64,000 nucleotides of DNA from Chrysomallon squamiferum (GCA_012295275.1 CM022677.1:23342253-23406252), one strand, 5' to 3'; numbered from the stretch's first letter, positions 24,126 to 36,102 are shown. The notes: generated by a model from the sequence alone, not told the origin. Numbers and translations are program-made.

Positions 24126-25119
24126 GTATTTGTTACCTCCTCTCTGTGATTATTTTCAGGTGTAATTTCATTATTCTGTCTGTGATATTTACTGTAAATT
24201 TACTGTATATTAAAAATGACTAAATCCCACTGCAAACAGAGATTCACAAAATTTAAAACTGTAGTTAGTGGAGAAGTAATTGGGTAATACATTTTTCTGG
24301 ATACATGATCATTACTCCAATCTTGTAAGTAGGGATATATATTTTTTATGTGAAGGTGAAAACATTCATCCCTAAATTCATTTATCATTGGTAACTCTCT
24401 ATGGTACTGCTGTAGGTCTATGCATTCCCTCTCTTGTCTGAACCTGAAGTAAGTCCAATGATGGACACCAATGATTATGATGAGAAAGATTAACTTTTGA
24501 AGCACTCAAGCTTGTAATGATCTTAAGTATTTTCACCTTCTCAAGCAATATGATAAACAATGCCTTGATACAGTTATAAAGAGTATGTACTAGCAGTGTT
24601 AAACTGGTAGAAAAAGATTAATCATTACTCACGGTAGTTTCAGAATATGCATATTTCAGAGCTTACTTGTGGAAATTTACAGTTTCTTTGAAATTGTCCT
24701 ATAAATTTCATAGTTGTGATCATTACCTTCAGTACCAGTCTACCTGAAGTTCCTAAATGGATAACAAAATATGCAAACTCTTTGTGCCTTCATCATGTTA
24801 ATATTGTCTACTTAAGTACAGCTGGACATAATCTTTCAGAACCAAAAGTGGAACAGTTCAGTGGTTTCCTATCATTAAGTTCACAAAACACAACGATTTA
24901 TAGGACATGAGATCAAATTACTTTTAAATTAAGGAAATGCTATGTCTATTGCACGATCAGAATAAGTTATCTGATAGTCATAATTCCACAGCGTGAGTAA
25001 AAAAAAATCTTGTTGAAAACTATCATGATGTCTTTATCCTAACAGCATCTGAAAGCAAGTTATCTGTGTAACTTTAAAGTTCTGGCATACTTGTTATGTG
25101 ATCAGTGCTAGGTAACATT

Positions 25120-25295
25120 GATGAATATATACGGCGGTATTTCGACTTACAAGTGTCCGAACTTAGGTGTTTTCCGAGTTACAAGCAGTCGCCCGGTCGA
25201 ATTTTTGCTTTGAGTTCAGAGACAAAATATGAGGTAAAAGCGAGCTTCAGATACGCAGCCGCTAGTTGGCAAAATATGAATCAATGATGTTCTGC
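25120..25295. mobile_element. Tigger/pogo-type transposon 5' remnant in unit B
   Basis: It aligns with 53973-54110 of unit C ('GAGTTAC' and 'GCAGTCGCCCGGTC' are shared), but the transposase start present in C is absent here. The insertion therefore predates the B/C duplication. Confidence 0.6.
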
Positions 25296-25479
25296 TAGAT
25301 CCTTTTTCTTATTCTGTGATTCATCATTCTTTATAGCTTAATAGTTGCTATACCTTTCAGTAGTTGCAGATACAGAGGTGAGAATACTTATAATTTAATT
25401 AAGATATTATGATGTTGTTTGAAGATATCAGTAACAAAAATTATCATAATTAACTACTGTGTTACTTTTAATCAATTAG

Positions 25480-25650
25480 ATGGAGGTTGGAGTTCCTGGA
25501 CCAGAGATGAAAAAACATGTTCAGTGACATGTGGGCCTGGTACACGTATTGTTGTAAAAACAAGGCAGTGTAATAACACAGGAGGAAGAGATTGTGAAGG
25601 CAGTACAATACAAAATATTACAGAGTCATGTGAGACAGTTGCATGTCCTA
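25480..25650 (+). CDS. Gene B TSP1 exon (type 1)
   Basis: This 57-codon exon, phase 1-1, lies between CAATTAG and GTAAGA. It has WSSW, CSVTCG, 'CNNTGGRDC' and six cysteines, with potential N-glycosylation at NNT and NIT. It is nearly the same as 54621-54791. Confidence 0.85.
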
Positions 25651-25934
25651 GTAAGAAAGTAAATTTAATAAATTTTAAAATTGTGTCTGCATTGAATCCT
25701 TTTATTAACAGTACTTAATGTTATGTTTTATTTCAGTAATTACACACATGCAGTCTACTCACTGACTCTATCTCTGGATCGCATATGCATTTAAAAAAGT
25801 AATTTTATATTACGAAAGTCAGCATAGTGAAGTAAGGATTTCTTAGTATGAGAAAATGTATGGCTCTAGTTAGATTACTGCAGAGATAATGAAAATGATT
25901 TTTTTGATTAATTTTTATCCAACATTAAATTCAG

Positions 25935-26126
25935 TTGATGGAGATTGGAGTTCTTGGATACAAACTGAGGGCGAATGTTCAGTGACATGTGGACTTGGTT
26001 ATAAAAACATGGAAAGGGTAAAAAAATGTAATAACCCAGCTCCACAAAATGGAGGAAAACCTTGTCCACCAGCAAAAGGAGTCTATGTTGGATGGGCTAT
26101 CCAATGCAGGGAAGGGCCGTGTCCAA
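25935..26126 (+). CDS. Gene B TSP1 exon (type 2)
   Basis: This 64-codon exon, phase 1-1, lies between AATTCAG and GTAAGA. It has WSSW, CSVTCG, KKCNNPAPQNGG and six cysteines. It alternates with type 1 exons as a pair that has been duplicated as a block. Confidence 0.85.
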
Positions 26127-26177
26127 GTAAGAAATAAATACATTTGTAAACATTTGTGACGTTTTTATGTCTGCTTT

Positions 26178-26234
26178 GGTGATGAATATAGTGCTATCTA
26201 AATTACTGTTTTAGATAGCACTATATTCATCACC
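26178..26234. repeat. Perfect palindrome, 25-bp arms, 7-bp loop
   Basis: Left arm 26178-26202 and right arm 26210-26234 are exact reverse complements around TTACTGT. Unit C keeps the left half and the loop but has ordinary intron after it, so the right arm arose by fold-back copying, with loss of the original intron. Confidence 0.95.
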
Positions 26235-26259
26235 AATTACTGTCTTGCATTTAATTAAT

Positions 26260-26433
26260 TTGATGGAGGTTGGAGTTCCTGGACCAGAGATGAAAAAACA
26301 TGTTCAGTGACATATGGGCCTGGTACACGTATTGTTGTAAAAACAAGGCAGTGTAATAACACAGGAGGAAGAGATTGTGTAGGCAGTACAACACAAAATA
26401 TTACAGAGTCATGTGAGACAGTTGCATGTCCTA
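26260..26433 (+). pseudogene. Gene B TSP1 exon without splice acceptor
   Basis: The position that is AAG in sister exons reads AAT, so no AG precedes the exon. In addition CSVTCG reads CSVTYG, removing a disulphide cysteine. The frame and GTAAGA donor are intact. It is probably skipped. Confidence 0.7.
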
Positions 26434-26717
26434 GTAAGAAAGTAAATTTAATAAATTTTAAAATTGTATCTGCATTGAATCCTTTTATTAACAGTACTTA
26501 ATGTTATGTTTTATTTCAGTAATTACACACATGCAGTCTACTCACTGACTCTATCTCTAGATCGCATATGCATTTAAAAAAAGTAATTTTATATTATGAA
26601 AGTCAGGACTGAAGTAAGGATTTCTTAGTATGAGAAAATGTATGGCTCTACTTAGATTACTGCAGAGATAATGAAAATGATTTTTTTTGATTAATTTTTA
26701 TCCAACATTAAATTCAG

Positions 26718-26909
26718 TTGATGGAGATTGGAGTTCTTGGATACAAACTGAGGGTGAATGTTCAGTGACATGTGGACTTGGTTATAAAAACATGGAAAGG
26801 GTAAAAAAATGTAATAACCCAGCTCCACAAAATGGAGGAAAACCTTGTCCACCAGCAAAAGGAGTCTATGTTGGATGGGTTATCCAATGCAGGGAAGGGC
26901 CGTGTCCAA
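26718..26909 (+). CDS. Gene B TSP1 exon (type 2, second copy)
   Basis: Near-identical duplicate of 25935-26126, with one visible Ala to Val change near the end. Acceptor, donor, phase and all six cysteines are intact. Confidence 0.85.
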
Positions 26910-26960
26910 GTAAGAAATAAATACATTTGTAAACATTTGTGACGTTTTTATGTCTGCTTT

Positions 26961-27017
26961 GGTGATGAATATAGTGCTATCTAAATTACTGTTTTAGATA
27001 GCACTATATTCATCACC
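26961..27017. repeat. Perfect palindrome, second copy
   Basis: Arms 26961-26985 and 26993-27017 are exact reverse complements, the same as the palindrome 783 bases upstream. Confidence 0.95.
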
Positions 27018-27042
27018 AATTACTGTCTTGCATTTAATTAAT

Positions 27043-27216
27043 TTGATGGAGGTTGGAGTTCCTGGACCAGAGATGAAAAAACATGTTCAGTGACATGTGG
27101 GCCTGGTACACGTATTGTTGTAAAAACAAGGCAGTGTAATAACACAGGAGGAAGAGATTGTGAAGGCAGTACAATACAAAATATTACAGAGTCATGTGAG
27201 ACAGTTGCATGTCATA
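27043..27216 (+). pseudogene. Gene B TSP1 exon without splice acceptor (second copy)
   Basis: It has the same AAG to AAT acceptor loss as 26260, so the dead exon was duplicated. All six cysteines are present here; the tail reads VACHS in place of VACPS. Confidence 0.7.
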
Positions 27217-27500
27217 GTAAGAAAGTAAATTTAATAAATTTTAAAATTGTGTCTGCATTGAATAATTTTATTAACAGTACTTAATGTTATGTTTTATTTC
27301 AGTAATTACACACATGCAGTCTACTCACTGATTCTATCTCTGGATCGCATATGCATTTAAAAAAGTAATTTTATATTACGAAAGTCAGCATAGTGAAGTA
27401 AGGATTTCTTAGTATGAGAAAATGTATGGCTCTAGTTAGATTACTGCAGAGATAATGAAAATGATCTTTTTGATTAATTATTATCCAACATTAAATTAAG

Positions 27501-27692
27501 TTGATGGAGGATGGAGTTCTTGGATACAAAGTGATGGCCAATGTTCAAAGACGTGTGGTGTTGGTAGTAAAACCGTGGAACTCGTCAAGAAATGTAATAA
27601 CCCACCACCACAAAATGGAGGAAAACCTTGCCCATCAACAGGAGGAGACTATGTTGCATATAGTATACCCTGCAATGAAGGCCCATGTCCTA
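27501..27692 (+). pseudogene. Gene B TSP1 exon (type 2) without splice donor
   Basis: The acceptor TTAAG and 64-codon frame with WSSW, CSKTCG and six cysteines are intact, but the donor reads ATAAGA where sister exons have GTAAGA. Use would need a cryptic donor; skipping keeps the frame. Confidence 0.65.
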
Positions 27693-27875
27693 ATAAGAAA
27701 TCAATAGATTTTGTAAACATTTGTGATGTTGATGTCTCTGCTTTGGTTATGAGTATATATATATAAAGTAATATAAGTGGCATTTGAACTGAGGACAGAA
27801 ACAAATTGTTGGCTAATACTGTATTAAACATAACAGTCTTATGGAAAGAGATAATTAAAAAATATATAATAATAA

Positions 27876-27908
<33 letters not shown>

Positions 27909-27929
27909 ATTGTCTTGCATTTAATTAAG

Positions 27930-28115
27930 CTGATGGAAGTTGGAGTTCCTGGACGAGAAGTGAGGGATCATGTTCAGTGACTTGTGGGCCTGGTATACGA
28001 CAGATAACACAGACAAGGCAATGTAACGATCCAGCACCAGAAAATGGAGGAGAAAACTGTGAAGGTTTAAATACAACGTCAACCACAGAGGCATGTGAAT
28101 CTGTCCCATGTGCTA
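27930..28115 (+). CDS. Gene B TSP1 exon
   Basis: This 62-codon exon, phase 1-1, lies between ATTAAG and GTAAGA. It has WSSW, CSVTCG, 'NDPAPENGGENC' and six cysteines. Its counterpart in unit C (57678) is destroyed. Confidence 0.85.
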
Positions 28116-28631
28116 GTAAGAATTTAACACATTTAATAAACCTTTGTGATGTTGTGTCTATGCTTTAAGATATAGATGCCATTAGAGATATAGGTTAAAA
28201 AAGAATAAAAAGTATATTAAGAAATAGAAATCAATGTCAGTTAAAAAAATTATAGATAATGGTATTTGCATCTACAGCGGAGAAATAAAATAAAAAGCAA
28301 AATCCTAAACAGACTCTCGTACAGCAAAAATTGCAGGGTGATAAAAAAAATAATAATAAAGAAAAATTTAAAAAAAATTGATAGAGATAAATATCTATGC
28401 ATCCACTTGATAATGACAACAGAAAAACAAAATGGCAATGTACAATAATAATATTATTTGTTAGCTTTTTATATTAAGATATCTCCAGGTGTTTGTAAAC
28501 ATTAATTTATATAGTTTTTGCAATTCAGATTAACTAATTATAAATAAATCATCATGAAAAAAGGAAAAGTAATAATCTTCAGTAATTTCAAAAATAGAAT
28601 ATTACAGCGAATGTATAATTACCTTTTTAAG

Positions 28632-28823
28632 TTGATGGTGGATGGTCATCTTGGGAAGAAGGTCCCTCTGAATGTAGTAATACTTGTGGAAATGGTACTT
28701 ATCGCAAAGTTTATACAAGGCAGTGTACAAATCCTGAACCACAACATGGAGGAAAGGATTGTCCTGGAGAATCTACGAGACAAACTAACCAGTCTTCTAG
28801 CTGCTGGGAACGACACTGTCCAG
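28632..28823 (+). CDS. Gene B TSP1 exon without a counterpart in unit C
   Basis: This 64-codon exon, phase 1-1, lies between TTTAAG and GTGATA. It has WSSW, CSNTCGNG, NPEPQHGG and six cysteines, with SCWERHC at the end as in exons 33390 and 36998. Unit C lacks the surrounding 2.7 kb. Confidence 0.85.
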
Positions 28824-29929
28824 GTGATATACTCACAATATTTCATGTCATCGTTACCTAACATTTGTTGTTAATATAAAAGCACTATTAACTCAAGCTT
28901 GTTAATATTTTAATTAACAAATTTTTGGACTACATTATATTTATAATGGAACCTTCCTAGCTTTCAATGACGTAAATTGGTCTATAAATGTGATCAAAGT
29001 CAGTTTCACATTTTTCCGTTTCTTCTCTTTATACACAACAGAAAACAAAAAGAAAAGAAGATGCTTCAGTGAATTAAATTTGCTCAATAAATAAACTTTG
29101 ACTGATAATTCAGCTATCGTGTGTTTATGTGCTAGAAGTAATGTTGAGACAGAATATATATTTCAAATAGTTATAATTATACGTTTGAATAGATTACATG
29201 AAATCAGATATTTAGTATTCTGATTTAGTGCACTTTTAGTGTTATTTGTAAAGCTGAATTGACTCAATGTAAGTTTTATTGACTAACTGACAATCAGTTG
29301 TTTTCCTTTTAAAATGCAGTTACATCAGTATTCAAATAACAAAATAAAAATAATAAAGGAGAAATAAATACTGTGTTTGTGTGTGAATGTACAGATAAAT
29401 ATAAATTAATAAAAGAAAAAATAACTAATGTGTGTGTGTGTGTGTTTGTTTGTGAATGTACAGATATATAGATCTAATTAGATAAACAGTAGAAAATGAC
29501 TGAATCTTTTAGCGTGCAAAACTACAAAAATGTCACCAACAGATATTGTTCAGGTTTTTGTTTATGTTAGTTGTTGTTGCATTAATTATGGTTTAAAATG
29601 TTATATTAAATGTTATGATTATAAAACAACATTATTTTTTACTAGAAACATTTTAATGAATTTATACAATTTGTTTTGCACTAAAGATACACAAAGAACC
29701 CTGTACTGGTGGATAGTTTAATTCCATTATTAAAACAGATATTACATAGTATTCTTAATTTTCAACTGTACATATAAATTAAGCAACAAAGAGTAAAAAT
29801 TCACATTTATTTTGTTAATCAAGATTTTTTTTGTAGTTTTCATTGATGATATAATTAAATATCATGTACTAACTCCTACAAATAGTTCGTCTTGAAAATA
29901 TAGACCATTTACCATATCATTCATAGGTT

Positions 29930-31130
29930 AATCTTCACTGATGTGACAGTTATTAAAGTATGAATTGAGGAAAAGTAATTTTGAAGATGTCTTTGTTGAC
30001 TTTTCTGTTAACTGTTGTTGTGCCCATGGCAAGTGTTTCATTCCTTTGGAGTAATTTTCTTTTTGTTCAGATTCTTAAAACTGAAGCAAAATTACCACCC
30101 TCTCTGACTGATTTTAACAGATGTGGAAACTTCTTGATAATACATTAGGAATCTTTGACATGCTGTTTGGCAAGACCAGGTTTGACGTGCAGTTGAGGCA
30201 TAAGGATTTCCGGTGATTTTACCAAAATAACTGGAATAATTTGTTCTCTTTAAGGCCAGTGTCATATGCATCAGTGTTGAGGTATAACACGATTGTATAA
30301 CATGTATAGAAATCAAGAATGTTTTGAATAGCCTCTTTGGAGTCTTTTTAAGAAGCTAATTATTTTGAAATGGCCGCATACCTGGTAGTTTCACCTAATA
30401 TAGCCTCTAATTTACAAACGAATTTTACATTTTCATCATTTTCATTTATATGCAGAGAGTGTCCAATTTGTATTTAAATCGTCTAGAAGGTCACATTTTG
30501 AGACTTTGAGAAGAACTGTCTATAAAGAAATCACAGTATCCAGTTTTGCAACAAGTTATCGGTATCATTAAAGAAATAAACATCATCTGGAGCAGAACAT
30601 ATTTTCAGAACTTTTCATGTTTTTCTCAAGCAGCTGTATTTCGACACCTGTTGCCTGTCAGCCTCGTGAGCCCTAGATCTGGAATTAAATCTTCCAATTC
30701 ATGCTGGTTTGGAAAGTGTGTTGCTTCTTTTCTTCATAAGTATGATTTAGATTCAGATTCATAATTTTCAAATTTTCCTTATTTAGCAGCTGGTCTCGGC
30801 ACAAACTGTATGAAACTGAAGAAATGTATGATAACAGAATGTGTCATACTATGTCAATTTTTTTATTTTTTATTTTTTTTATTTTTGAATATCCACCATG
30901 CAAGAGTAGCATCTTTCGCATGCTTCTGTGGTGCTCTCGTTATTCAGCTTCTAGCAAACGGTATTGCCAGCAAATCAACTCGCATCCATTCTTCCAAACC
31001 GCAAAACTTCATGTATTTGTGTTGAACCCCAAAGTATAATTCATGAGCTTCTGAAAATTTCAAAGATATTTTGATTTCATATGTTACCGCCTTAGCACAA
31101 TATAGAATCCACAAAGATAAGTAAATGAAT
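29930..31130 (-). pseudogene. Wreck of a mobile-element-type gene inside gene B intron
   Basis: Read on the minus strand, scattered fragments (for example HELEDLIPDLGL, IDSSSQSLK, LHVKPGLAKQHVKDS) recall a widespread uncharacterised animal repeat protein with LPPLHIKLGL-like motifs. Many stops and frameshifts break it, so it is not functional. The family likeness is from memory, not from a search. Confidence 0.45.
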
Positions 31131-31289
31131 GCACACAATTTATTTATTTTATTTTAAAATATCAACGCATACATACATATATACAAACAGACAAACATAC
31201 ACCAACAAACACGTATTTTCCACCCATATAACTGATTTGAAAATATTTAAAATACTTACACGTACTAAAAATTAAATTGATTTATGCAG

Positions 31290-31483
31290 TGAATGGAGGC
31301 TGGAATTCTTGGACGAAAACCTATTCACCTTGTATGTTGACGTGTGGACCTCCAAGAAGTGCATACAACACCAGTATCAAAGTACGACAGTGCACTAGAC
31401 CACCACCAAAGTATGGAGGGCATTTTGTATCGGTATTAGTGCTGAAACAAGAAGGAATTTATGTGATGTTCCTCTCTGTCCTG
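31290..31483 (+). pseudogene. Gene B TSP1 exon with one-base deletion
   Basis: Acceptor (ATGCAG) and donor (GTAATT) are good and the first two thirds read WNSW, CMLTCG and RQCTRPPPKYGG. The exon is 194 bases where its unit C partner (57894) is 195. The frame slips after YGG, so the last cysteines are out of frame. Inclusion would shift everything downstream. Confidence 0.75.
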
Positions 31484-33062
31484 GTAATTATACTGTTTTT
31501 GTTATCAACGTGTATTTAATTACTGTAAGTGTGTAGTTTATAATCTGAGCAACATTTTTATCAAGATCGATCACAATTCTGATTAATGATAGTATTTACT
31601 ATTCTGCTAACTGTACGAGTAAACATATTAGCTAATTTCTCATTTGATGTGCTCTTATTGTCGGTTATCAGTTGAAAATTGCTATCTATTCCCGGCTTGG
31701 AACAGAAACACTTTTGTTCAAAGCAACATGCAATGTATACCACAATAAAGAACAACATTATTTTTGAATAATCGTGACGTAACTTTGGTACGTTTCGGAA
31801 AATAGACATAGTTTCGTTTCTACATTATCGTAGTTCCCCATTCCCACAAAAAGGCTTAAAATTAGTCTCATCTGAAGGTGAACGATTTCCTTTCAAAACT
31901 ATGTTTTTGTTTCTTAAAATTGAGCAAAATTACGGAACCTTAGAAAACAAGAATTTTTTTAACTGTAAATAATCTATGTTGTTTGCAAAAAAATCCCTAA
32001 TCAAATATAATTTGTGAAAAGAGGAATTTCTGCGCTTTCTAATGAACACGGAAATTATTCTTATTGTATAACGGCGAAAACCCGACGCGCGTTAAAACAC
32101 GGTCACTCGTTGTCCAGAAAAGAACTTCGACATCGATCTACGTTCAAGATAAGCAAATAGACTTTAATGGGTTGTGCAGGAAAATATGAGCGATGAACAT
32201 GTATCTAGAGATTTACGTTTTTGGGGTAAAAATACGTACGGTTTGCAAAGATTAGCCATAAAATCCCCATAATAGAGCTATTTCTGGGAGAACCAGTAAT
32301 ATCCATGAAATGTACGTTTGAACTTTCTTTTGTCAGAGGATACTCGGGCTAGAGGAAAAGTCCAAAATGACTGGTGCCGACATTAGCAGGTAATCACGAT
32401 ATAAAAGTATGCACACTATGATTTGTCAGTTGTGTTTTGATCTTGTACTTTTCAGTAACTTTCCGACTCACAATCCGGACACATCTAGCTTTTGTTGCTA
32501 TACGTAATAATATGTCCAAATATATTTCTTGACTTTCTTTTTATAACTTGGATCGTTTGAATTAAAATCAAATTATATGTGTCCGTAACTAACACTGAAA
32601 GTGAAGCAAAAAGCAAGACTATAGGCTCAGTTTAATTACTGACCGAAGCTAACTTCCTTGACCTACCTTGTGGCGAGTTCGTTGGAAATTCCCCAAGTTC
32701 AGAAGCTAACCTATACAAAAATATTTTAAAATTTAAAGGATATTTTTTTATTCCTAAACAAAATAAAACACAAGTATGTAAGACAGTCATTGTTTATATG
32801 ACAATGATTTCATCAGCAAAAAGCGGATGAAACTTATGAAGTAAGGGTATTGTTTTCGCTGTCATGTTTTTCAAATGCGAACGACAAATTCTCTGAATCA
32901 CGATAAAACAAACAACACACAGTTTAAGAGCATATCTTCATTATTATTTCTATGCAGTTCAAAATGTTACAGGTTTCTTGTAAGCCGAGACAAAGAGGTT
33001 AAAAACAACCTTTTTACATTTATTGGCTGAAACATAACTTAAATCATAGCTGCCTTCAGTCT

Positions 33063-33064
33063 CA

Positions 33065-33131
<67 letters not shown>
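33063..33131. repeat. (CA)n microsatellite
   Basis: About 33 uninterrupted CA steps. Confidence 0.95.
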
Positions 33132-33133
<2 letters not shown>

Positions 33134-33194
33134 AAATATAAAGTATAGAACATAATGTATTAACTAACTTAATACACAAAAACACCAACAAGAA

Positions 33195-33216
33195 CACCAC
33201 CACCACCAACAACAAT

Positions 33217-33248
<32 letters not shown>

Positions 33249-33261
33249 CTACAACAACAAC

Positions 33262-33321
<60 letters not shown>
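33195..33321. repeat. (ACC/AAC/AAT)n compound microsatellite
   Basis: A run of trinucleotides shifts from ACC through AAC to AAT. The homologous run at 59600-59715 is in the same place in unit C and it is much shortened at 36890-36930. The poly-leucine frame on the other strand is an artefact of it. Confidence 0.9.
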
Positions 33322-33324
<3 letters not shown>

Positions 33325-33389
33325 GTTAAATTGAAAGCAAAAAATGCCGTGTATAACAGAACATTAGACTTAGTAATTATCGTTTTAAG

Positions 33390-33578
33390 TCGATGGTGGA
33401 TGGGCATCTTGGGAAACTGATCAAACGATGTGTGCGGTTTCGTGTGGAAATGGTAGTGAACACACGATTTATGAAAGGCAATGTACAAATCCAGAACCAC
33501 AACACGGAGGAAACGATTTTGTAGGACAAGCATCGAAGACTAGTGTCTCTGGTAGCTGCTGGGAAAGATACTGTCCAG
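33390..33578 (+). pseudogene. Gene B TSP1 exon without splice donor
   Basis: Acceptor TTTAAG and a 63-codon frame with WASW and CAVSCGNG are present. The donor reads GGAAAG where unit C has GTAAAG, and a conserved cysteine is Phe (NDFVGQ). Confidence 0.7.
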
Positions 33579-33755
33579 GGAAAGAAATCGCGCTGTTTAC
33601 CTTGTCATTAAAATCACTGTTAATTAATTAATTTTGAGAGACATTTATCTGCGTAAGGGAAATATATTTCATATTTTAAAGAAATGTTTAAAGACATAAA
33701 GGAAAAAGCATTACATCGAAGGAAGTTCAGAGTACTGTGTAATTATATTTTTCAG

Positions 33756-33944
33756 TTAACGGTGGATGGACATCTTGGGAAATATCTGGGTCTGAATGTA
33801 GCGTTACCTGTGGGCAGGGTAATCAGCAGACGGTTTATAGTAGGCAGTGCACGAATCCACAACCACAGCATGGTGGAGATGATTGTGCAGGGGAATCTAC
33901 AAAGCAGGATGTTTCAGGTGACTGTCAGGAACAAGACTGTCCAG
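33756..33944 (+). CDS. Gene B TSP1 exon (WTSW type)
   Basis: This 63-codon exon, phase 1-1, lies between TTTTCAG and GTATTC. It has WTSW, CSVTCGQG, NPQPQHGG and six cysteines. It is identical by eye to 38096-38284 and differs from 60595-60783 at three bases. Confidence 0.85.
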
Positions 33945-34619
33945 GTATTCAACTTGTGATTAGATTCATTTCTTAATTATTTGAAAATACACATATGTTG
34001 GTGTTTTCCTGAAAGATATACATATATATATATATATATTTTTAATCCAGTGATATCATTAACATTTTGTTTCAGTTTATTAGGAAGGAAGTGATGAAAT
34101 TTCATAAATTTCATTTTTGGTATGTTTATCTTATTTTTATATGCAGCTAAAATCTGCTAAAATAGTTTTCAGAAACGTTTTACTTTTAATTTATAATGAA
34201 AAGTAGAAATATGCATGCTCTGTGTCATGGTCCGTTATTAAGGTGCGGTAATTTGCATGTCTGAGTAATCCGGAGAGATTCAGGAGGAGCTACAGCTTTC
34301 TAGTAGGGATTCCCTGGTCAGGTAAGGCAACAGACTAATTAATGTATGGGACAAAGCTACTGGCAGTGGGGGAAGTAAAAATAAGGCAAAGGAAAATACA
34401 TGAAAGCTACGAAGTGTAAAACAATGGAAGGTACCTCACAGAGAATGATATCACACAGTTTCTCTAACACCAACCTGCTGGCCAAACGTTGCAGTAGCCA
34501 GTTATCAGTCATTGATTATGGACCAATTAAATTTAGAGTACATCTCAACCACAGAGGGGATTACTGTAAAATGTTGCAAAGATGGAATTTAAAAAGGTAA
34601 ACTGGGTTGGAATCAGATA

Positions 34620-35300
34620 ATAAAAGAAAGAAAAAAGTCTTCAGGCTCAGGTGGAATCACTAATGAAAGGAGAAAATTACCTCTAGACGAAGAATCAATA
34701 GCCACAGGAATCATGTTGACCTCGAAAACACAGCTTAAGAAATCTCCCAGCAGGCTAGAACTACATATCCTAGTTATAAAGAAACACTCTGGAACATCCT
34801 GCCAACATTCAAATAAAACTCTACACAAGTCATGTTAGATTAACACCAGAATTTGGAAAGACATCCTGGCGAACATCAGCTAAAACGGACTTATGGACAG
34901 TAAGACCAAAAACATTCCAGTGCAATATACTGTTCCTGCTTGGAAGAGAAACACTTTTATCTTCTAGGAATTATCAAAACGGCTGCCATGTCAAAATTGG
35001 TAGGAAGCGCTCTTACGATATAGGAAAAACGCATCCCCTCAAAATCTGTGGATACAGGATTATACTGATGGATCAGTTGACAAAGGACACAAATAGAGGC
35101 GGATGAATTCAAATTTAACTCATTATATGTCAAAAAGATTCCGGTTTAATTTTAACAGGTAAGCACTTCTCCAATTATAAGGCAGAAATGAATCCCTGAG
35201 CAAAAGCGTTTTTCAACAAAATACACAGTAAAGTAATAATCTTTTCTGATGATCCTGCTGTTTTCGAGACTGAATTCCGACAAACAAAATAGTGTAATCT
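34620..35300 (+). mobile_element. Non-LTR retrotransposon remnant (RT end and RNase H), first copy
   Basis: Fragments read KKHSGTSC (compare KKLSGTSC in the second copy), YTDGSVD at 35061 and IFSDDPAVFE near 35240. These resemble the end of a reverse transcriptase and an RNase H domain. Stops and deletions interrupt it, and two internal deletions are shared with 38950-39625 relative to unit C. Confidence 0.6.
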
Positions 35301-35399
35301 TTATATTTAATTATGGTAAAGTGAAACACGGCTATAATTGTTGACACAAGTTAAAACAGTTTTATATAATTATTTATTTTAATTAATTAATTAATTTAT

Positions 35400-35417
35400 T
35401 GTTATTACAATTATTAC

Positions 35418-35496
<79 letters not shown>

Positions 35497-35512
35497 TTTT
35501 TTTTTTTTTTTT
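35400..35512. repeat. (ATT)n microsatellite with T tract
   Basis: A long ATT run ends in poly-T. It is matched at 39740-39825. Confidence 0.95.
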
Positions 35513-35572
35513 AGAAATCATTAGGTGCAAAAATCATGTTTATGGAAATATGACCTGTTAAAAGAATAATAT

Positions 35573-35662
<90 letters not shown>
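35573..35662. repeat. (GT)n(GA)n microsatellite
   Basis: GT steps pass into about 30 GA steps. The matching tract at 39885-39980 has fewer GT and more GA steps. Confidence 0.95.
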
Positions 35663-35663
<1 letters not shown>

Positions 35664-35907
35664 TACTGTGTATGCAACGTAAGTTACTGTGTATGCAACG
35701 TGAGTTAAATCTCAGAATTACAATAGTTATTGTCTGTTTTTATTTTGTCATCCTCAAAAATAAAGACATTCGTTCACACACATACAAACATACATGATCA
35801 TGATCATTTTATTTTCTAAACTTTTCTCTCAGTAGCAAACAGTAAAGTGATGTTCTAAAAATTACGTACGAAAATGGTTTCTATTATTGATATTAAATTG
35901 ATTTAAG

Positions 35908-36102
35908 CGGTGGATGGGGGATGGAGTACGTGGATAATTACCTTTATCCCTTGTCCACAGACGTGTGGACCTCGAAAACGTGTCTACAGCACCACTGTCA
36001 AAGTACGACAGTGCACGAGACCACCACCGCAGTATGGAGGACGTTGTAGAGGTGTTAGTGCAGAAACACAAATGGAGGATTGTCGTATTCCTGAATGTCC
36101 TG
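35908..36102 (+). CDS. Gene B TSP1 exon (WSTW type)
   Basis: This 65-codon exon, phase 1-1, lies between TTTAAG and GTAATT. It has WSTW, CPQTCG, RPPPQYGG and six cysteines. It differs from its duplicate at 40231 by about 13 substitutions and one inserted codon, although the flanking introns differ much less. Confidence 0.85.

Larger units (their letters stand above)
26127..26909. repeat. Tandem 783-bp unit, first copy (second follows to about 27692)
   Basis: Palindrome, type 1 exon and type 2 exon recur at an exact offset of 783 bases (26178 to 26961; 26260 to 27043), and exon 25935 recurs at 26718 with the same offset. Differences are few, so this is recent or homogenised. The type 2 exon at the end of the next block (27501) is of a different, older sequence type. 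Confidence 0.85.

Noticed and set aside
28554-28874. 106-codon plus-strand frame
   Set aside because: Wrong-frame shadow of TSP1 exon 28632, whose frame has WSSW, CSNTCG and six cysteines. Similar shadows occur over 33756, 38096 and 60595.
29530-29721. 63-codon plus-strand frame in the long intron of gene B
   Set aside because: No domain, no flanking splice sites in phase 1, and absent from unit C.
33249-33533. Minus-strand frame ending in poly-leucine
   Set aside because: Shadow of the TSP1 exon 33390 and the AAC/AAT run; the same applies to 36935-37141 and 59455-59832.
34400-34600. 66-codon plus-strand frame repeated at 38730 and 61040
   Set aside because: Repeated with the duplication units next to the retroelement scar, but with no recognisable domain, no splice context matching the TSP1 gene and C differences that look unconstrained.
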